A stretch of 37,259 bases of DNA. Origin: a virus. Of the stretch, positions 14,004-21,696 are shown piece after piece. Position 1 is the stretch's first letter. Each line of letters begins with the position of its first letter. Both the position numbers and the translations under genes were made by a program. Under the pieces are notes generated by a model. It was not told the origin of the DNA. It saw only the letters and a list, made by a program, of their open reading frames with translations, and searched no databases. Location of the stretch: IMG/VR virus record IMGVR_UViG_3300022602_004803, positions 1-37,259 of that record. One strand, 5' to 3'.

Positions 14004-14510
14004 CTAACTTAACAAAGTAAATGTTGGCGTAGATATGCTTGTTTGATTAACAGCTACCGTATCCTCAAAGCTTGTTTTGTAAATAATTATTCTGACACGT
14101 ATATTGTCTTCCCGGAGTTCCTTTTTTGATTTTCTACGTTTCAACCTGCCAAAACCAGTAACGCTCCAACCCTGCAAGGCATTATGTATTAATTGTTCCA
14201 TGTCATAATATGCCATTGCTTTCAATTTAACATCATTTGGAGCAACACTGCTAGAGGATGACCAAGCTACTACTGCCAGTCGAATTATTATGTAACCTTC
14301 GCCTTTTTGTTTAATTGCAGATATATCGTCAAAATCAAATTCATCAACATCGATAAGCGCACATGGGAAAGGAACTGCTGGACGTACTTCGTAATGCTCT
14401 AATTGTCCAAAATCTTGGTCAACATATAACCCATTTATTGTAGATATTAACCTATTCTGAACTTTTAAGAACAGATTGCCAAAAGGGCTTGTTGTCTGTA
14501 TTTCACTCAT
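14004..14510 (-). CDS. tail terminator-like protein (Mu gp37 position)
   Basis: 168 residues, last gene of the leftward head block. It begins with a helix containing FGNLFLKVQNRLIS and continues with beta strands (YEVRPAVPFPCALIDVDEF; GYIIIRLAVVAW), as in tail terminator/head-tail joining proteins of Mu (gp37) and related phages. The position after the gpG-like protein supports this. Starts two bases from the preceding stop. The subfamily could also be a head-closure protein. Confidence 0.65.
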   Translation of the reverse strand: MSEIQTTSPFGNLFLKVQNRLISTINGLYVDQDFGQLEHYEVRPAVPFPCALIDVDEFDFDDISAIKQKGEGYIIIRLAVVAWSSSSSVAPNDVKLKAMAYYDMEQLIHNALQGWSVTGFGRLKRRKSKKELREDNIRVRIIIYKTSFEDTVAVNQTSISTPTFTLLS

Positions 14511-14512
14511 GA

Positions 14513-15079
14513 TTATTGTTTTAATGCGTTTCCAATCCTTGTTTCATACCAATTGTCGACCTTCTTGGTCAGTTCCACGGACTCACCCATGTACTGCCTT
14601 TGTGGTATCTTTATTGTCCGTTCCTTGAAAGAAAACCCATCGCCAGCCGTCTTACCCTTCCTAAACCTACCCTTTATCCCTTTGGCTTGTCCTTTATTTT
14701 TACCGCTCTTGTAGAAAGTGTTTTCTTCATTGCGATTGCGCAGAAAGTTTTCAGTTCTTGGAGGTTGAATGATAGTGCCACCTTCATTATGTATTTGGGC
14801 ATAAACTACGTCCGTACCTACTACAATCTCCTTAGTATCAGCACTTATAACCCGGATACTTCGTTTTAGTGTTCCTGACTTTACAAGTACAGCCCTGCCT
14901 TTATCCTTAGACCTATCTTTCTTTCTTTTATCCCACGGCTTGCCATCGAAACTTTGATTTACGAAATTGTTCTTAAAATGGGTTACCGCCATACTGCCCA
15001 CTTCACGAGGTGCATCGTAAAGGACACCTCTTAATGCAATAAGCTTTTCATTCAAATCTTTACTTATGTCGTTATCCAT
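14513..15079 (-). CDS. gpG-like virion morphogenesis protein
   Basis: 188 residues matching the phage virion morphogenesis family (Mu gpG, P2 gpS type): an N-terminal helix with MAVTHFKNNFVNQSFDGKPW, then LVKSGTLKRSIRV, VVYAQIHNEGG, and a late PQRQYMGES. The central RNRNEEN and Lys/Gly-rich stretch (GKNKGQAKGIKGRFRKGKTA) looks like a flexible insertion. These proteins act in head completion or tail attachment. It lies between gpF-like and tail terminator genes as in Mu. Confidence 0.82.
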   Translation of the reverse strand: MDNDISKDLNEKLIALRGVLYDAPREVGSMAVTHFKNNFVNQSFDGKPWDKRKKDRSKDKGRAVLVKSGTLKRSIRVISADTKEIVVGTDVVYAQIHNEGGTIIQPPRTENFLRNRNEENTFYKSGKNKGQAKGIKGRFRKGKTAGDGFSFKERTIKIPQRQYMGESVELTKKVDNWYETRIGNALKQ

Positions 15080-15136
15080 AATAGTTTGTATATTTGTGTC
15101 TTCCGGGGTGCGAATAAATTACGGCCTGGGAAGCCC

Positions 15137-15169
15137 AAGAGGCAGCATATCAATGTTGCCTCTTTTTAT
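15137..15169 (+). terminator. strong rightward terminator, antisense to head genes
   Basis: AAGAGGCAGCAT (15137-15148) and ATGTTGCCTCTT (15153-15164) form a 12-bp stem with one G-T pair and a 4-base ATCA loop, followed on the + strand by TTTATTT. It is oriented against the leftward gpG/gpF-like genes and lies in their 86-base gap. On the leftward strand no T-run follows, so it should stop only rightward (antisense) transcription. Confidence 0.75.
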
Positions 15170-16503
15170 TTGAATATATCAAGGGATGAATAATCCTTAG
15201 CAATAATTTCTTTTTTTGTTATTACAGCCAATTCGTCCCCAGACATTACAATTATTGCATTAAGCCTCTTTTCAAATTTGATGTTACCCAACCCTCTTTT
15301 TAATTCACTAAGATTCATTTTGTTCTTTATATAAAGCACAACATTACCAGCCTGATCCATCGCATCCCCGATATGTTCTTGTGTCCTACCCTTTATCTTG
15401 CCTTCAACCGTTTTTATCTCGAAAGGGACACCATTTAAAAACATATCATGTGTTTTAGTGAAATCTGTTGTTGATTTCAAGGATGGCAATTCTATTCCAT
15501 CGCCTTCCTTGACAAGACGTGCGATTACTTTGTTTTCATCATCATTGTAGTTATCGGCTTTATTGTGCCTTACTAGGAATCCACCACTTTTATCATCAAA
15601 GCCTTCCATTGTATAGTTCTTGTCACCCCTATATTGGTCATAGATAGATTTCTGATTGTCTATATAATCGGCTTTGGCAAGTTCATCTACCCTATTTTGT
15701 ATCTTTTCCCTCATTGCTGCCGACTGAGGGTAATATGGGTGTCTTTTGCTAATTACATTGCCATCCTTGCCAACATTCCCTTCAAATATTTGGTCGTGTG
15801 TGAATGAGGGAGGATTTTCAGTTACATCATCCTTTGTCTCTTCCATATCACACCTGCAACCAAAGTCTTTTATTGGTATGATCTGATCACAATAGGCACT
15901 CCCTTTCGCTACTACAACTCCGTTGAGTTTTGCATGTTCTGGGCGAACTCTTGCATCGTCAACAGTACGGTAACGAAGGTTTGGATAGATGTCTATGTTA
16001 TCCATCCAACCAACCCACTGCCTTGCCATTGTCCCCTGAGCAATTGCGGTTTCCCTTTCGATGCCCAGCCAACGTTGATACTTTTCTTCTGTAACACTCA
16101 CAGATTGGTAGAACTTGGAAGCTTTGTCCTTGAAATCCTTTGCATCGGCTATTTTCCCAGAGCTATCATACAAATAGCTATTCAACTCCCGAAGGTGAGC
16201 ATAAGTCTTAGCACCTGAGAATCCATATAGGTTATTCTTCATTTTGGTAAGCAAGGCATAATCTGGTGTATTGTAATCTATCTTCGAAAAATCTAATTTA
16301 AAACCCTTTCCTGCACCTTTAATCATCGTATCCCTATAATATCTAAAAAGGTCAACGTTTAGGTCTTGTGGTTTGAGTTTCTTTTTATCAAAACCATCCA
16401 ACACTTGCTGTATTGATTTGTTCCAAGCACTATAATTCGAGTCTTCAGGAAGAGGTGAAGCAAGGTTGTGGCTATGCGTACCACAGCAAGCCCTAGCGTA
16501 CAT
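15166..16503 (-). CDS. gpF-like head protein fused to nuclease-like C-terminal domain
   Basis: 445 residues. The N-terminal two-thirds contain the Mu gpF-like minor head domain: LRYRTVDDARVRPEHAKLNGVVV and a late CRCDMEE. From about residue 290 a different domain begins (SIYDQYRGDKNYTMEGFDD), containing THDMFLNGVPFEIKT with Asp353, Glu362 and Lys364: a D-x8-E-x-K arrangement typical of the PD-(D/E)XK-like CdiA C-terminal tRNase group. QEHIGDAMDQAGNVVLYIK follows. gpF proteins carrying toxin-like nucleases are known in phages. The enzyme may be packaged and injected with DNA to act on host nucleic acid or a rival. No immunity gene is evident next to it. Confidence 0.75.
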   Translation of the reverse strand: MYARACCGTHSHNLASPLPEDSNYSAWNKSIQQVLDGFDKKKLKPQDLNVDLFRYYRDTMIKGAGKGFKLDFSKIDYNTPDYALLTKMKNNLYGFSGAKTYAHLRELNSYLYDSSGKIADAKDFKDKASKFYQSVSVTEEKYQRWLGIERETAIAQGTMARQWVGWMDNIDIYPNLRYRTVDDARVRPEHAKLNGVVVAKGSAYCDQIIPIKDFGCRCDMEETKDDVTENPPSFTHDQIFEGNVGKDGNVISKRHPYYPQSAAMREKIQNRVDELAKADYIDNQKSIYDQYRGDKNYTMEGFDDKSGGFLVRHNKADNYNDDENKVIARLVKEGDGIELPSLKSTTDFTKTHDMFLNGVPFEIKTVEGKIKGRTQEHIGDAMDQAGNVVLYIKNKMNLSELKRGLGNIKFEKRLNAIIVMSGDELAVITKKEIIAKDYSSLDIFK

Positions 16504-16531
16504 AGCCGTAAGCTTTTGAGTGATAGTTTGT

Positions 16532-16554
16532 AGCCCCGTTGTCTTTACGGGGCT
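16532..16554. other. 8-bp GC-rich hairpin at the portal-gpF junction
   Basis: AGCCCCGT (16532-16539) and ACGGGGCT (16547-16554) pair perfectly around TGTCTTT. It overlaps the end of the portal gene. No T-run follows on either strand, so it is more likely an mRNA processing, stability or translation element than a terminator. Confidence 0.5.
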
Positions 16555-17918
16555 GGCTCGAAAAAACCAGCCATCATCCCCTTGAACTCGTCATTTTGCA
16601 TCAACTGGATAATGTCCGCCATCAGTTTCTTTTGGGCAGCAGGATTGGGCTTCTTTGTTGGTGGTTTCTTGCTTTCAGGGTCGTCAGGATTGTCACCGTT
16701 GCCATTGTTGAGATTGTTTTGCAGAGCCAATGCCGCAGCATTCATTTTCTCCTTTTGTTCATCATAATCATCGGGTTTGGGTACACCTGTCACTTGATAG
16801 ATATAATCGTCACCGACAGGGACTTTCAATTTGTTTTTCATAATGTCGATGACATTGATTTGGTCTTGGGTCGTCAGCTTCTCCTCTTCCGGTTTATGCT
16901 GGAATTGACCACCATCCACGGGAAAACCTAATGTCTTGAGTATCGGCTTTACCTTCTCGTTGAAGATACATAATTCATCTTCCCTGTCATTCAGGTTTAT
17001 ATCGTCCTCGGTCTGCTCGTGGGTATCATCATTGCCACCAAGCTTCCCAGAAGTCTTGGTGGTTGTCTCGGTTTGCCCAAGGATAAGTATCGCAAGTTCC
17101 TCGTTGCAAGCCCGTCTGAGGTCATCGAACAATTGCCCATTTGCCTGATTGTTCTTGTTTTCGTGGATTGTCAATTCTGCATCACGTGGCAGAACGGCGA
17201 ACCCCGCACCCCCGGCAGCTTGCAGTGCCTGCACCAACTGTTGCCTGACCACATCATTATATCCATCGTACCTAGCTTCACGGAACGGCATACCGAAAAC
17301 CTCTGCGAACTGAGCCCAGTCGCCAAAGCCGCCACGCTTGTATATCACATAAGGGGCTGCCTTCAATATCAAACCAAGGTCATCGTATTTGCCTACCTCG
17401 AACACATATTTTGAATAGGGTGGTTTCCTATAGTCGTATCCATCGTACCCATATTGCTCCAATACAATCCTGCCTTCCCTCGGCAGGATATGTTTACGTG
17501 GGACAGAGTAGGCCAAGAAGCCATTGGCATCAAGTCCCAGTTCCACTACGGTTATGCCCCATTCCTTTGCCAATTGCACTTCTTTCCTAAGTTGGCGGAA
17601 AACATCCGTCTTCAGCAATTCAGTCATGGCTTCCACCTCGTTGCCATCCTTGCCTACAAATTGCAGCTTGTTCTTGGTTACACCGATGATACGCTTTTCC
17701 ACAAGGTCACTCAAAACGCCGTCAAGCATCACTTCATCATAAAGGTCATACAATGGCACACGCCTGCCATTGATGGCTTCGGCATATTTGAGGTATTGCC
17801 TCCATTTTTCAATGTCTTGGCTTTGCCTGACGATAGGCCTCACGACTATGTTCTGAATCTTGATGCCCTGTTCCGGTATCAAGTCCTTGTCTACAATTTG
17901 TTCTTGATTATTATTCAT
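16545..17918 (-). CDS. portal protein (Mu gp29 / DUF935 type)
   Basis: 457 residues from the ATG at 17918; a longer frame reaching 17963 would overlap the gp36-like gene and is rejected. It has features of Mu-type portals: QDIEKWRQYLKYAEAINGRRVPLYDLYDEVM, WGITVVELGL, FGDWAQFAEVFGMPFREARY and LILGQTETTTKTSGKLGG (all split here). The portal forms the ring through which DNA enters and leaves the capsid. The C-terminal 60 residues (about 390-440) are Pro/Asn/Lys-rich. Placed between gp36-like and gpF-like genes. Confidence 0.88.
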   Translation of the reverse strand: MNNNQEQIVDKDLIPEQGIKIQNIVVRPIVRQSQDIEKWRQYLKYAEAINGRRVPLYDLYDEVMLDGVLSDLVEKRIIGVTKNKLQFVGKDGNEVEAMTELLKTDVFRQLRKEVQLAKEWGITVVELGLDANGFLAYSVPRKHILPREGRIVLEQYGYDGYDYRKPPYSKYVFEVGKYDDLGLILKAAPYVIYKRGGFGDWAQFAEVFGMPFREARYDGYNDVVRQQLVQALQAAGGAGFAVLPRDAELTIHENKNNQANGQLFDDLRRACNEELAILILGQTETTTKTSGKLGGNDDTHEQTEDDINLNDREDELCIFNEKVKPILKTLGFPVDGGQFQHKPEEEKLTTQDQINVIDIMKNKLKVPVGDDYIYQVTGVPKPDDYDEQKEKMNAAALALQNNLNNGNGDNPDDPESKKPPTKKPNPAAQKKLMADIIQLMQNDEFKGMMAGFFEPAP

Positions 17919-17923
17919 ACAAC

Positions 17924-18346
17924 TTAATTGAAATAATTGTGACGCTTGGGATTGCTGCCCCATTTTATAAAATTCTCTGCTTGTGCAGGGGCTTCAACTG
18001 TGACGTAAGGAAGATTTGGTACGGTCTTCCCATTCTGCACCTTCTCAAAGAACTTGATGGCAAACTTGTACCGTTCCATGCGAAGCTCCATTTCTACATT
18101 GGCATTGGCAAGCTGTATGTAATGCCAGATGGCAATGTCCTTCACATAGAGCAGCACTATTGCATTCCTGTCGTCCCCGGTTGCATTGAATATAGCCGCC
18201 ACGTCAAAAGCCGACAGGTAACTACTTGCCTCGGATATAGCTGCCGTGATAGCCGTGTTGACAAAATCGTCATCCATGCGGCTTATCTCGTCTATTATTT
18301 CGGGGTATATGTTGGAACCGAGTTCCGCCTTTGTCAGATATGCCAT
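17924..18346 (-). CDS. gp36-like head-tail connector (DUF1320)
   Basis: 140 residues. AYLTKAELGSNIYPEIIDEIS, then AITAAISEASSYLSAFD and VLLYVKDIAIWHYIQLAN, as in the DUF1320/gp36 family of Mu-like phages, which has the all-helical adaptor fold. Here it lies between terminase and portal, a different place from Mu, where gp36 follows the major capsid gene. It starts two bases after the large terminase. Confidence 0.75.
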   Translation of the reverse strand: MAYLTKAELGSNIYPEIIDEISRMDDDFVNTAITAAISEASSYLSAFDVAAIFNATGDDRNAIVLLYVKDIAIWHYIQLANANVEMELRMERYKFAIKFFEKVQNGKTVPNLPYVTVEAPAQAENFIKWGSNPKRHNYFN

Positions 18347-18348
18347 AT

Positions 18349-19914
18349 TTACATCCTTTTATGGTTCACGGGGTGCTTGCCCCAATGTTGTTTAGTTACC
18401 GAATCCCTTACCTTTTCCTTGATTATTTCCACAGCCCCTTCTGTTGCATCGGGAGCATCCATAGTCCTTGAATTGGGGCTGGCGGACTTGAACTGTGTCT
18501 CCAGCCTAAGCATGTGCGGGTCGTCCTTTTCATCGATGTTCAAAATCAGGTGACCGTTGGTGTTCAATGGCTCAAGGTTGCCTTCTATCCTAAACCATTT
18601 TTCGGGCTTTACCCTTTTGTCGGCAGTGATGTTCAAAACACTGTTTTTCTCCTTTCCGACTTCAATGATAAGTGGTTTCAATACTTGCTCATAAAAGGGG
18701 TCTTGCAGCGTGTTGTTTTCAATGAGTGTGAACAATTGTGTCTTGGAAGACACATAGTCCCGCATTGAATATAGCCAGTCAATGAAAGTCCTGTTCCTGG
18801 TAATGTCCACGAAGCACTTGTAAACATAATAATTCAAGTCCTTGTACCCAACCAATACGACAGCCTTGCAACTATTTTGCGCCTTCGCCTTCAAAGTAGG
18901 TTTGTCTTTGTTGCTTGTTGACGGGTCTCCATAAGCAACCACAAAAGGCAAAGATTTAAGTGGTGGGCATTTCCCCCACTTCATTTCCTTGAATGTCTTT
19001 CCTTGTGACATTGGGTTGTTGAAATATTCCTTTTGGCTGCTCTCATAAGAGAGGATTGAAATCATGTAATCAATATCCTCTTCGCTGTTCTTTTCCAGCC
19101 ACGAAGACAACCCGTTCTCGTCACGGATATTCACAGTCTCCACATCGTCTGCAAATTGGGCTGCCCTGACTGCTATGCTGTCCTCGGCTATGATATTGTT
19201 GTCAAAGAAGATATAATAAATGCCACTGATGTCAACAGTGGGTATCACAGCCTGTTCTATCCAAAGCCACCGCTGGTGCAGCCTGTCGGTGTTCCTACAG
19301 ACCTCGTCATCATCGATGTCATCGAAGATTACCACATTTATGCGAAGCTCCTCGTTCTTTGCGCCCCGTGGGTTTTGGTCTGCACCCACACCCCGGAACG
19401 TGCAACCCTTCCTTGTGGTGAACTCGCCATGAGTCCACTTGCCCGGCTTCTCTTGGATACCATAGTCATTTATGATACGGTTGTTGGCTTCTAGGTTTAT
19501 CATATAGCTGTCCAGAAGCCTCACAGCATTGTCGTTGCTCTTGCTTATCAACAAGGCGTTTACCCTCAGCTTCTTTACGAACATGATATAAAACACCTCC
19601 ATCATCCTGCGGGTACTCTTAGCCAATCCCCTAGCCCATGCCCGGCGTTGGTAAAAGCGTTTCTCTGCCCTCATTATCCTACGGGTACTCTTCTTTTGGA
19701 AGTCGGCAGCAGGTGCAAAACAGTATTTTGGGAAATAGTACCTGAACCACTCTTCCGGGTCTGTCTCCAGTTTTTTTATCCGCTTCTTTTTATCTGCCTC
19801 TGTTTCACTCAAGTCCACGGTGGTGCTGTTGGAAATCCCAGAGCGGAACTCCTCCCATTCCATCATCGCCTGTTTGTCGCTTTTGTTGGCGACAATCATT
19901 TTAACGTTGCTCAT
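18349..19914 (-). CDS. large terminase subunit
   Basis: 521 residues from the ATG at 19914, which overlaps the small terminase stop (ATGA). The ATPase has a degenerate Walker A, ARGLAKST at 94-101, as in many terminases, and Walker B VVIFDDIDD at 194-202. The nuclease half contains VVAYGDPS and the late MDAPDATEG with metal-binding Asp residues. It cuts and pumps DNA into the prohead; in Mu-like phages packaging starts at the left end and includes host DNA. FRGVGADQNPRGAKNEELRI (split) contains the coupling-type RG motif. Confidence 0.9.
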   Translation of the reverse strand: MSNVKMIVANKSDKQAMMEWEEFRSGISNSTTVDLSETEADKKKRIKKLETDPEEWFRYYFPKYCFAPAADFQKKSTRRIMRAEKRFYQRRAWARGLAKSTRRMMEVFYIMFVKKLRVNALLISKSNDNAVRLLDSYMINLEANNRIINDYGIQEKPGKWTHGEFTTRKGCTFRGVGADQNPRGAKNEELRINVVIFDDIDDDEVCRNTDRLHQRWLWIEQAVIPTVDISGIYYIFFDNNIIAEDSIAVRAAQFADDVETVNIRDENGLSSWLEKNSEEDIDYMISILSYESSQKEYFNNPMSQGKTFKEMKWGKCPPLKSLPFVVAYGDPSTSNKDKPTLKAKAQNSCKAVVLVGYKDLNYYVYKCFVDITRNRTFIDWLYSMRDYVSSKTQLFTLIENNTLQDPFYEQVLKPLIIEVGKEKNSVLNITADKRVKPEKWFRIEGNLEPLNTNGHLILNIDEKDDPHMLRLETQFKSASPNSRTMDAPDATEGAVEIIKEKVRDSVTKQHWGKHPVNHKRM

Positions 19915-20366
19915 CTTTTGAGGCTTTGCTGTAAAAAAGAGTTCCACAGGTCAGCCGTCTCCATTACCTGTTCCATCGTCCCGACCTGTTGTATGTATTT
20001 CATAAAGCGTATGCCACTTTCCACCAAGTCAGCTATTGCCAACTCGGTTTCCAAATTGCGGATGGAGGCTGTGTATTTAATTAGTATGTCCGCCTGTTTG
20101 GTGTCGCCATACTTTTCCCCGGTGTTCTTTTGGGCTATGGCTTGGTTGAGGTTGCCTATTTGCTCATATAGGTTGTTCAATACTTCTTCCTTGCCAATCA
20201 ACAGGCGGTTGCGTAGGTTCTTCCATCCGAAGTCGTTCACCCATTTGCCTATTGTCTTTTCCGTGACACCTACTTTTTTGGCAATAATCTTTTGCTCAAG
20301 CTTCTCCCTTGTATATAGAACCTTGGCTAAATATTGTTTGTCCGACATTGAAACTGCTGTTGCCAT
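19911..20366 (-). CDS. small terminase subunit
   Basis: 151 residues. An N-terminal HTH (IIAKKVGVTEKTIGKWVNDFGWKNLRNR, split) followed by a long helical region (LYEQIGNLNQAIAQKN; ASIRNLETELAIADL) and a terminal segment with WNSFLQQSLKR. This is the usual plan of Mu-like small terminases, which recognise the packaging site and activate the large subunit. The start may also be the Met at 20348, six residues in. It is the first leftward gene from the divergent promoter region. Confidence 0.82.
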   Translation of the reverse strand: MATAVSMSDKQYLAKVLYTREKLEQKIIAKKVGVTEKTIGKWVNDFGWKNLRNRLLIGKEEVLNNLYEQIGNLNQAIAQKNTGEKYGDTKQADILIKYTASIRNLETELAIADLVESGIRFMKYIQQVGTMEQVMETADLWNSFLQQSLKR

Positions 20367-20477
20367 TCCCCTTTGTTTCCAACAAAGTTGCCACTGATAG
20401 CCATAAGGTCAATTGTCCGAAAACTATGGCGGGGGAGGTTTGGTATTACTATGTGTCAAGTTATGCTTTTTGGTAAA

Positions 20478-20501
20478 ACCCTCGTTTTGCGGGGCTTTTT
20501 T
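20478..20501 (+). terminator. rightward terminator in the divergent late region
   Basis: CCCTCG and CGGGG pair (one bulged T) around TTTTG, followed by TTTTTT. It lies between the divergent small terminase and protease genes and stops rightward transcription before the protease promoter. It could insulate the protease/capsid unit from antisense transcripts crossing the leftward head block. The rest of the gap 20367-20575 probably holds both late promoters, but no clear TAnnTTTG box with a -33 partner is seen. Confidence 0.6.
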
Positions 20502-20575
20502 AATGCCCCACTTTTACATCCTCAAAGCGGTCAAACGCAAACAAGGGATATATGTAAACTGATTTATTAGACCCG

Positions 20576-21646
20576 ATGGCAAAGCAAAGCATACCGTTCA
20601 CATTCATTGACGAAAGCGTAGTACAATACGGCTTTAGGGTTTTGATGAGTGGTTACCAGCCGGGCTTGTTTGAAAGCAACCCTGTGATGCTGCTGATGCA
20701 CAATCGGGCAATGGGTGGGATTTTTAGTGATGCCCTTACGAATGATGTGCTTTTGCCAATAGGTAAATGGTATGACGTAAAGGTGGATGGTAACAAATTG
20801 GTTGGATACCCAGAGTTTGACGATGATGACGAGATGGCGGTGAAGGTGCAGAACAAAGTGGTTAAAGGTTATTTGAATGGATGCTCAATTGCCTTAGTGC
20901 CTCTTGCCGTGAGTGACGAGCCGGAATTGAAGCTTCCGGGACAAACTGGACCAACTGTCACAAAATGGGAGATGCAGGAAAACAGTATTGTGGATATACC
21001 CAACTGTAGGAATTCGTTGGCGATAAGGAATGCAGCCGGGAAGAAAATCCACCTGAGTGCCAACAACAATGATGCTGGTGAGGTCATCGAATTATTGAAC
21101 AGCTTATTACCAAACAAAAATAAGATTATGGACAAAAAAATATTATGCGCCCAATTGGGGCTTCCTGAAACAGCCTCCGATGCTGACGTCACAGCAAAGC
21201 TTGCTGCCTTGAATGACAGTGCGAGTAAAGTGGCTACACTTACTGCTGAAAAAGAGCAACTGCTTACGGCGAAAACTAATGCCGAAAATGAAGTAATCCA
21301 GTTGAAGGCTGTTCAGGAAACCGCAAAGCTTGAGAAGCTAGTGGACGATGCCATTGCAGTAAATAAGTTGGCAGCAGGAGACCGTGACAAGTACCTTAAG
21401 CTTGCCAAGGCAGACTACGACACGACAAAGGAACTGATAGACAGTATGAAACCCTATGAAAGCATTGCGCAAGCATTGGCAGGGGGGAACTTGGACGCAA
21501 ACAATTTGGAATTGCAGGAGCTTCTAAAATTGAGTGGTCGTGACCTGTATATGCAAGGGAAGTTTGACACGTTGAAAAACCTTAGTATGCCTCAATTTAA
21601 AATAAAATACAAGGAGTATTACGGTCAGGAATACAAAGGGGCTTAA
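20576..21646 (+). CDS. prohead protease with C-terminal scaffold (Mu gpI-like)
   Basis: 356 residues. Residues 1-170 have the herpes/HK97-type prohead protease pattern: NPVMLLMHNRAMG with catalytic His42, IGKWYDVKVDGNKLVGYPEF, GYLNGCSIALVP with Ser104, and WEMQENSIVDIPNCRNSL (split). Residues 195-290 are a coiled-coil scaffold rich in Ala, Glu and Lys. The protease cleaves scaffold and capsid termini during head maturation. It is the first rightward late gene, directly upstream of the major capsid gene, as in Mu. Confidence 0.88.
   Translation: MAKQSIPFTFIDESVVQYGFRVLMSGYQPGLFESNPVMLLMHNRAMGGIFSDALTNDVLLPIGKWYDVKVDGNKLVGYPEFDDDDEMAVKVQNKVVKGYLNGCSIALVPLAVSDEPELKLPGQTGPTVTKWEMQENSIVDIPNCRNSLAIRNAAGKKIHLSANNNDAGEVIELLNSLLPNKNKIMDKKILCAQLGLPETASDADVTAKLAALNDSASKVATLTAEKEQLLTAKTNAENEVIQLKAVQETAKLEKLVDDAIAVNKLAAGDRDKYLKLAKADYDTTKELIDSMKPYESIAQALAGGNLDANNLELQELLKLSGRDLYMQGKFDTLKNLSMPQFKIKYKEYYGQEYKGA
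21128..21646 (+). CDS. nested in-frame scaffold protein (Mu gpZ-like)
   Basis: An in-frame ATG at codon 185 of the protease gene (MDKKILCAQLGLPETASD) would start a 172-residue protein identical to the scaffold half. It is preceded by AAAAATAAGATT, the same A-rich kind of leader as real starts in this window. Mu produces its scaffold gpZ from an internal start in gene I in just this way. The sequence shows the candidate start; use of the start is inferred. Confidence 0.6.
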   Translation: MDKKILCAQLGLPETASDADVTAKLAALNDSASKVATLTAEKEQLLTAKTNAENEVIQLKAVQETAKLEKLVDDAIAVNKLAAGDRDKYLKLAKADYDTTKELIDSMKPYESIAQALAGGNLDANNLELQELLKLSGRDLYMQGKFDTLKNLSMPQFKIKYKEYYGQEYKGA

Positions 21647-21660
21647 TCACTTTTAATACC

Positions 21661-21690
21661 ATTTTAAACAATTTTAAACAATTTTAAACA
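21661..21690 (+). repeat. three tandem ATTTTAAACA units before the capsid gene
   Basis: Exact triple repeat of a 10-base unit, ending six bases before the major capsid ATG. Similar TTTAAAA words precede the tail chaperone gene (26411-26430) and the HD gene. It probably forms an unstructured A/T-rich leader that favours translation in Bacteroidota; a regulator-binding role is possible. Confidence 0.8.
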
Positions 21691-21696
21691 AATACA

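Noticed and set aside
20337-20420. Repressor half-sites (TTGTCCGA-like) controlling the divergent late promoters
   Set aside because: Only half-sites, one of them in coding sequence; the same word also occurs in unrelated coding regions, so it is too weak to call.
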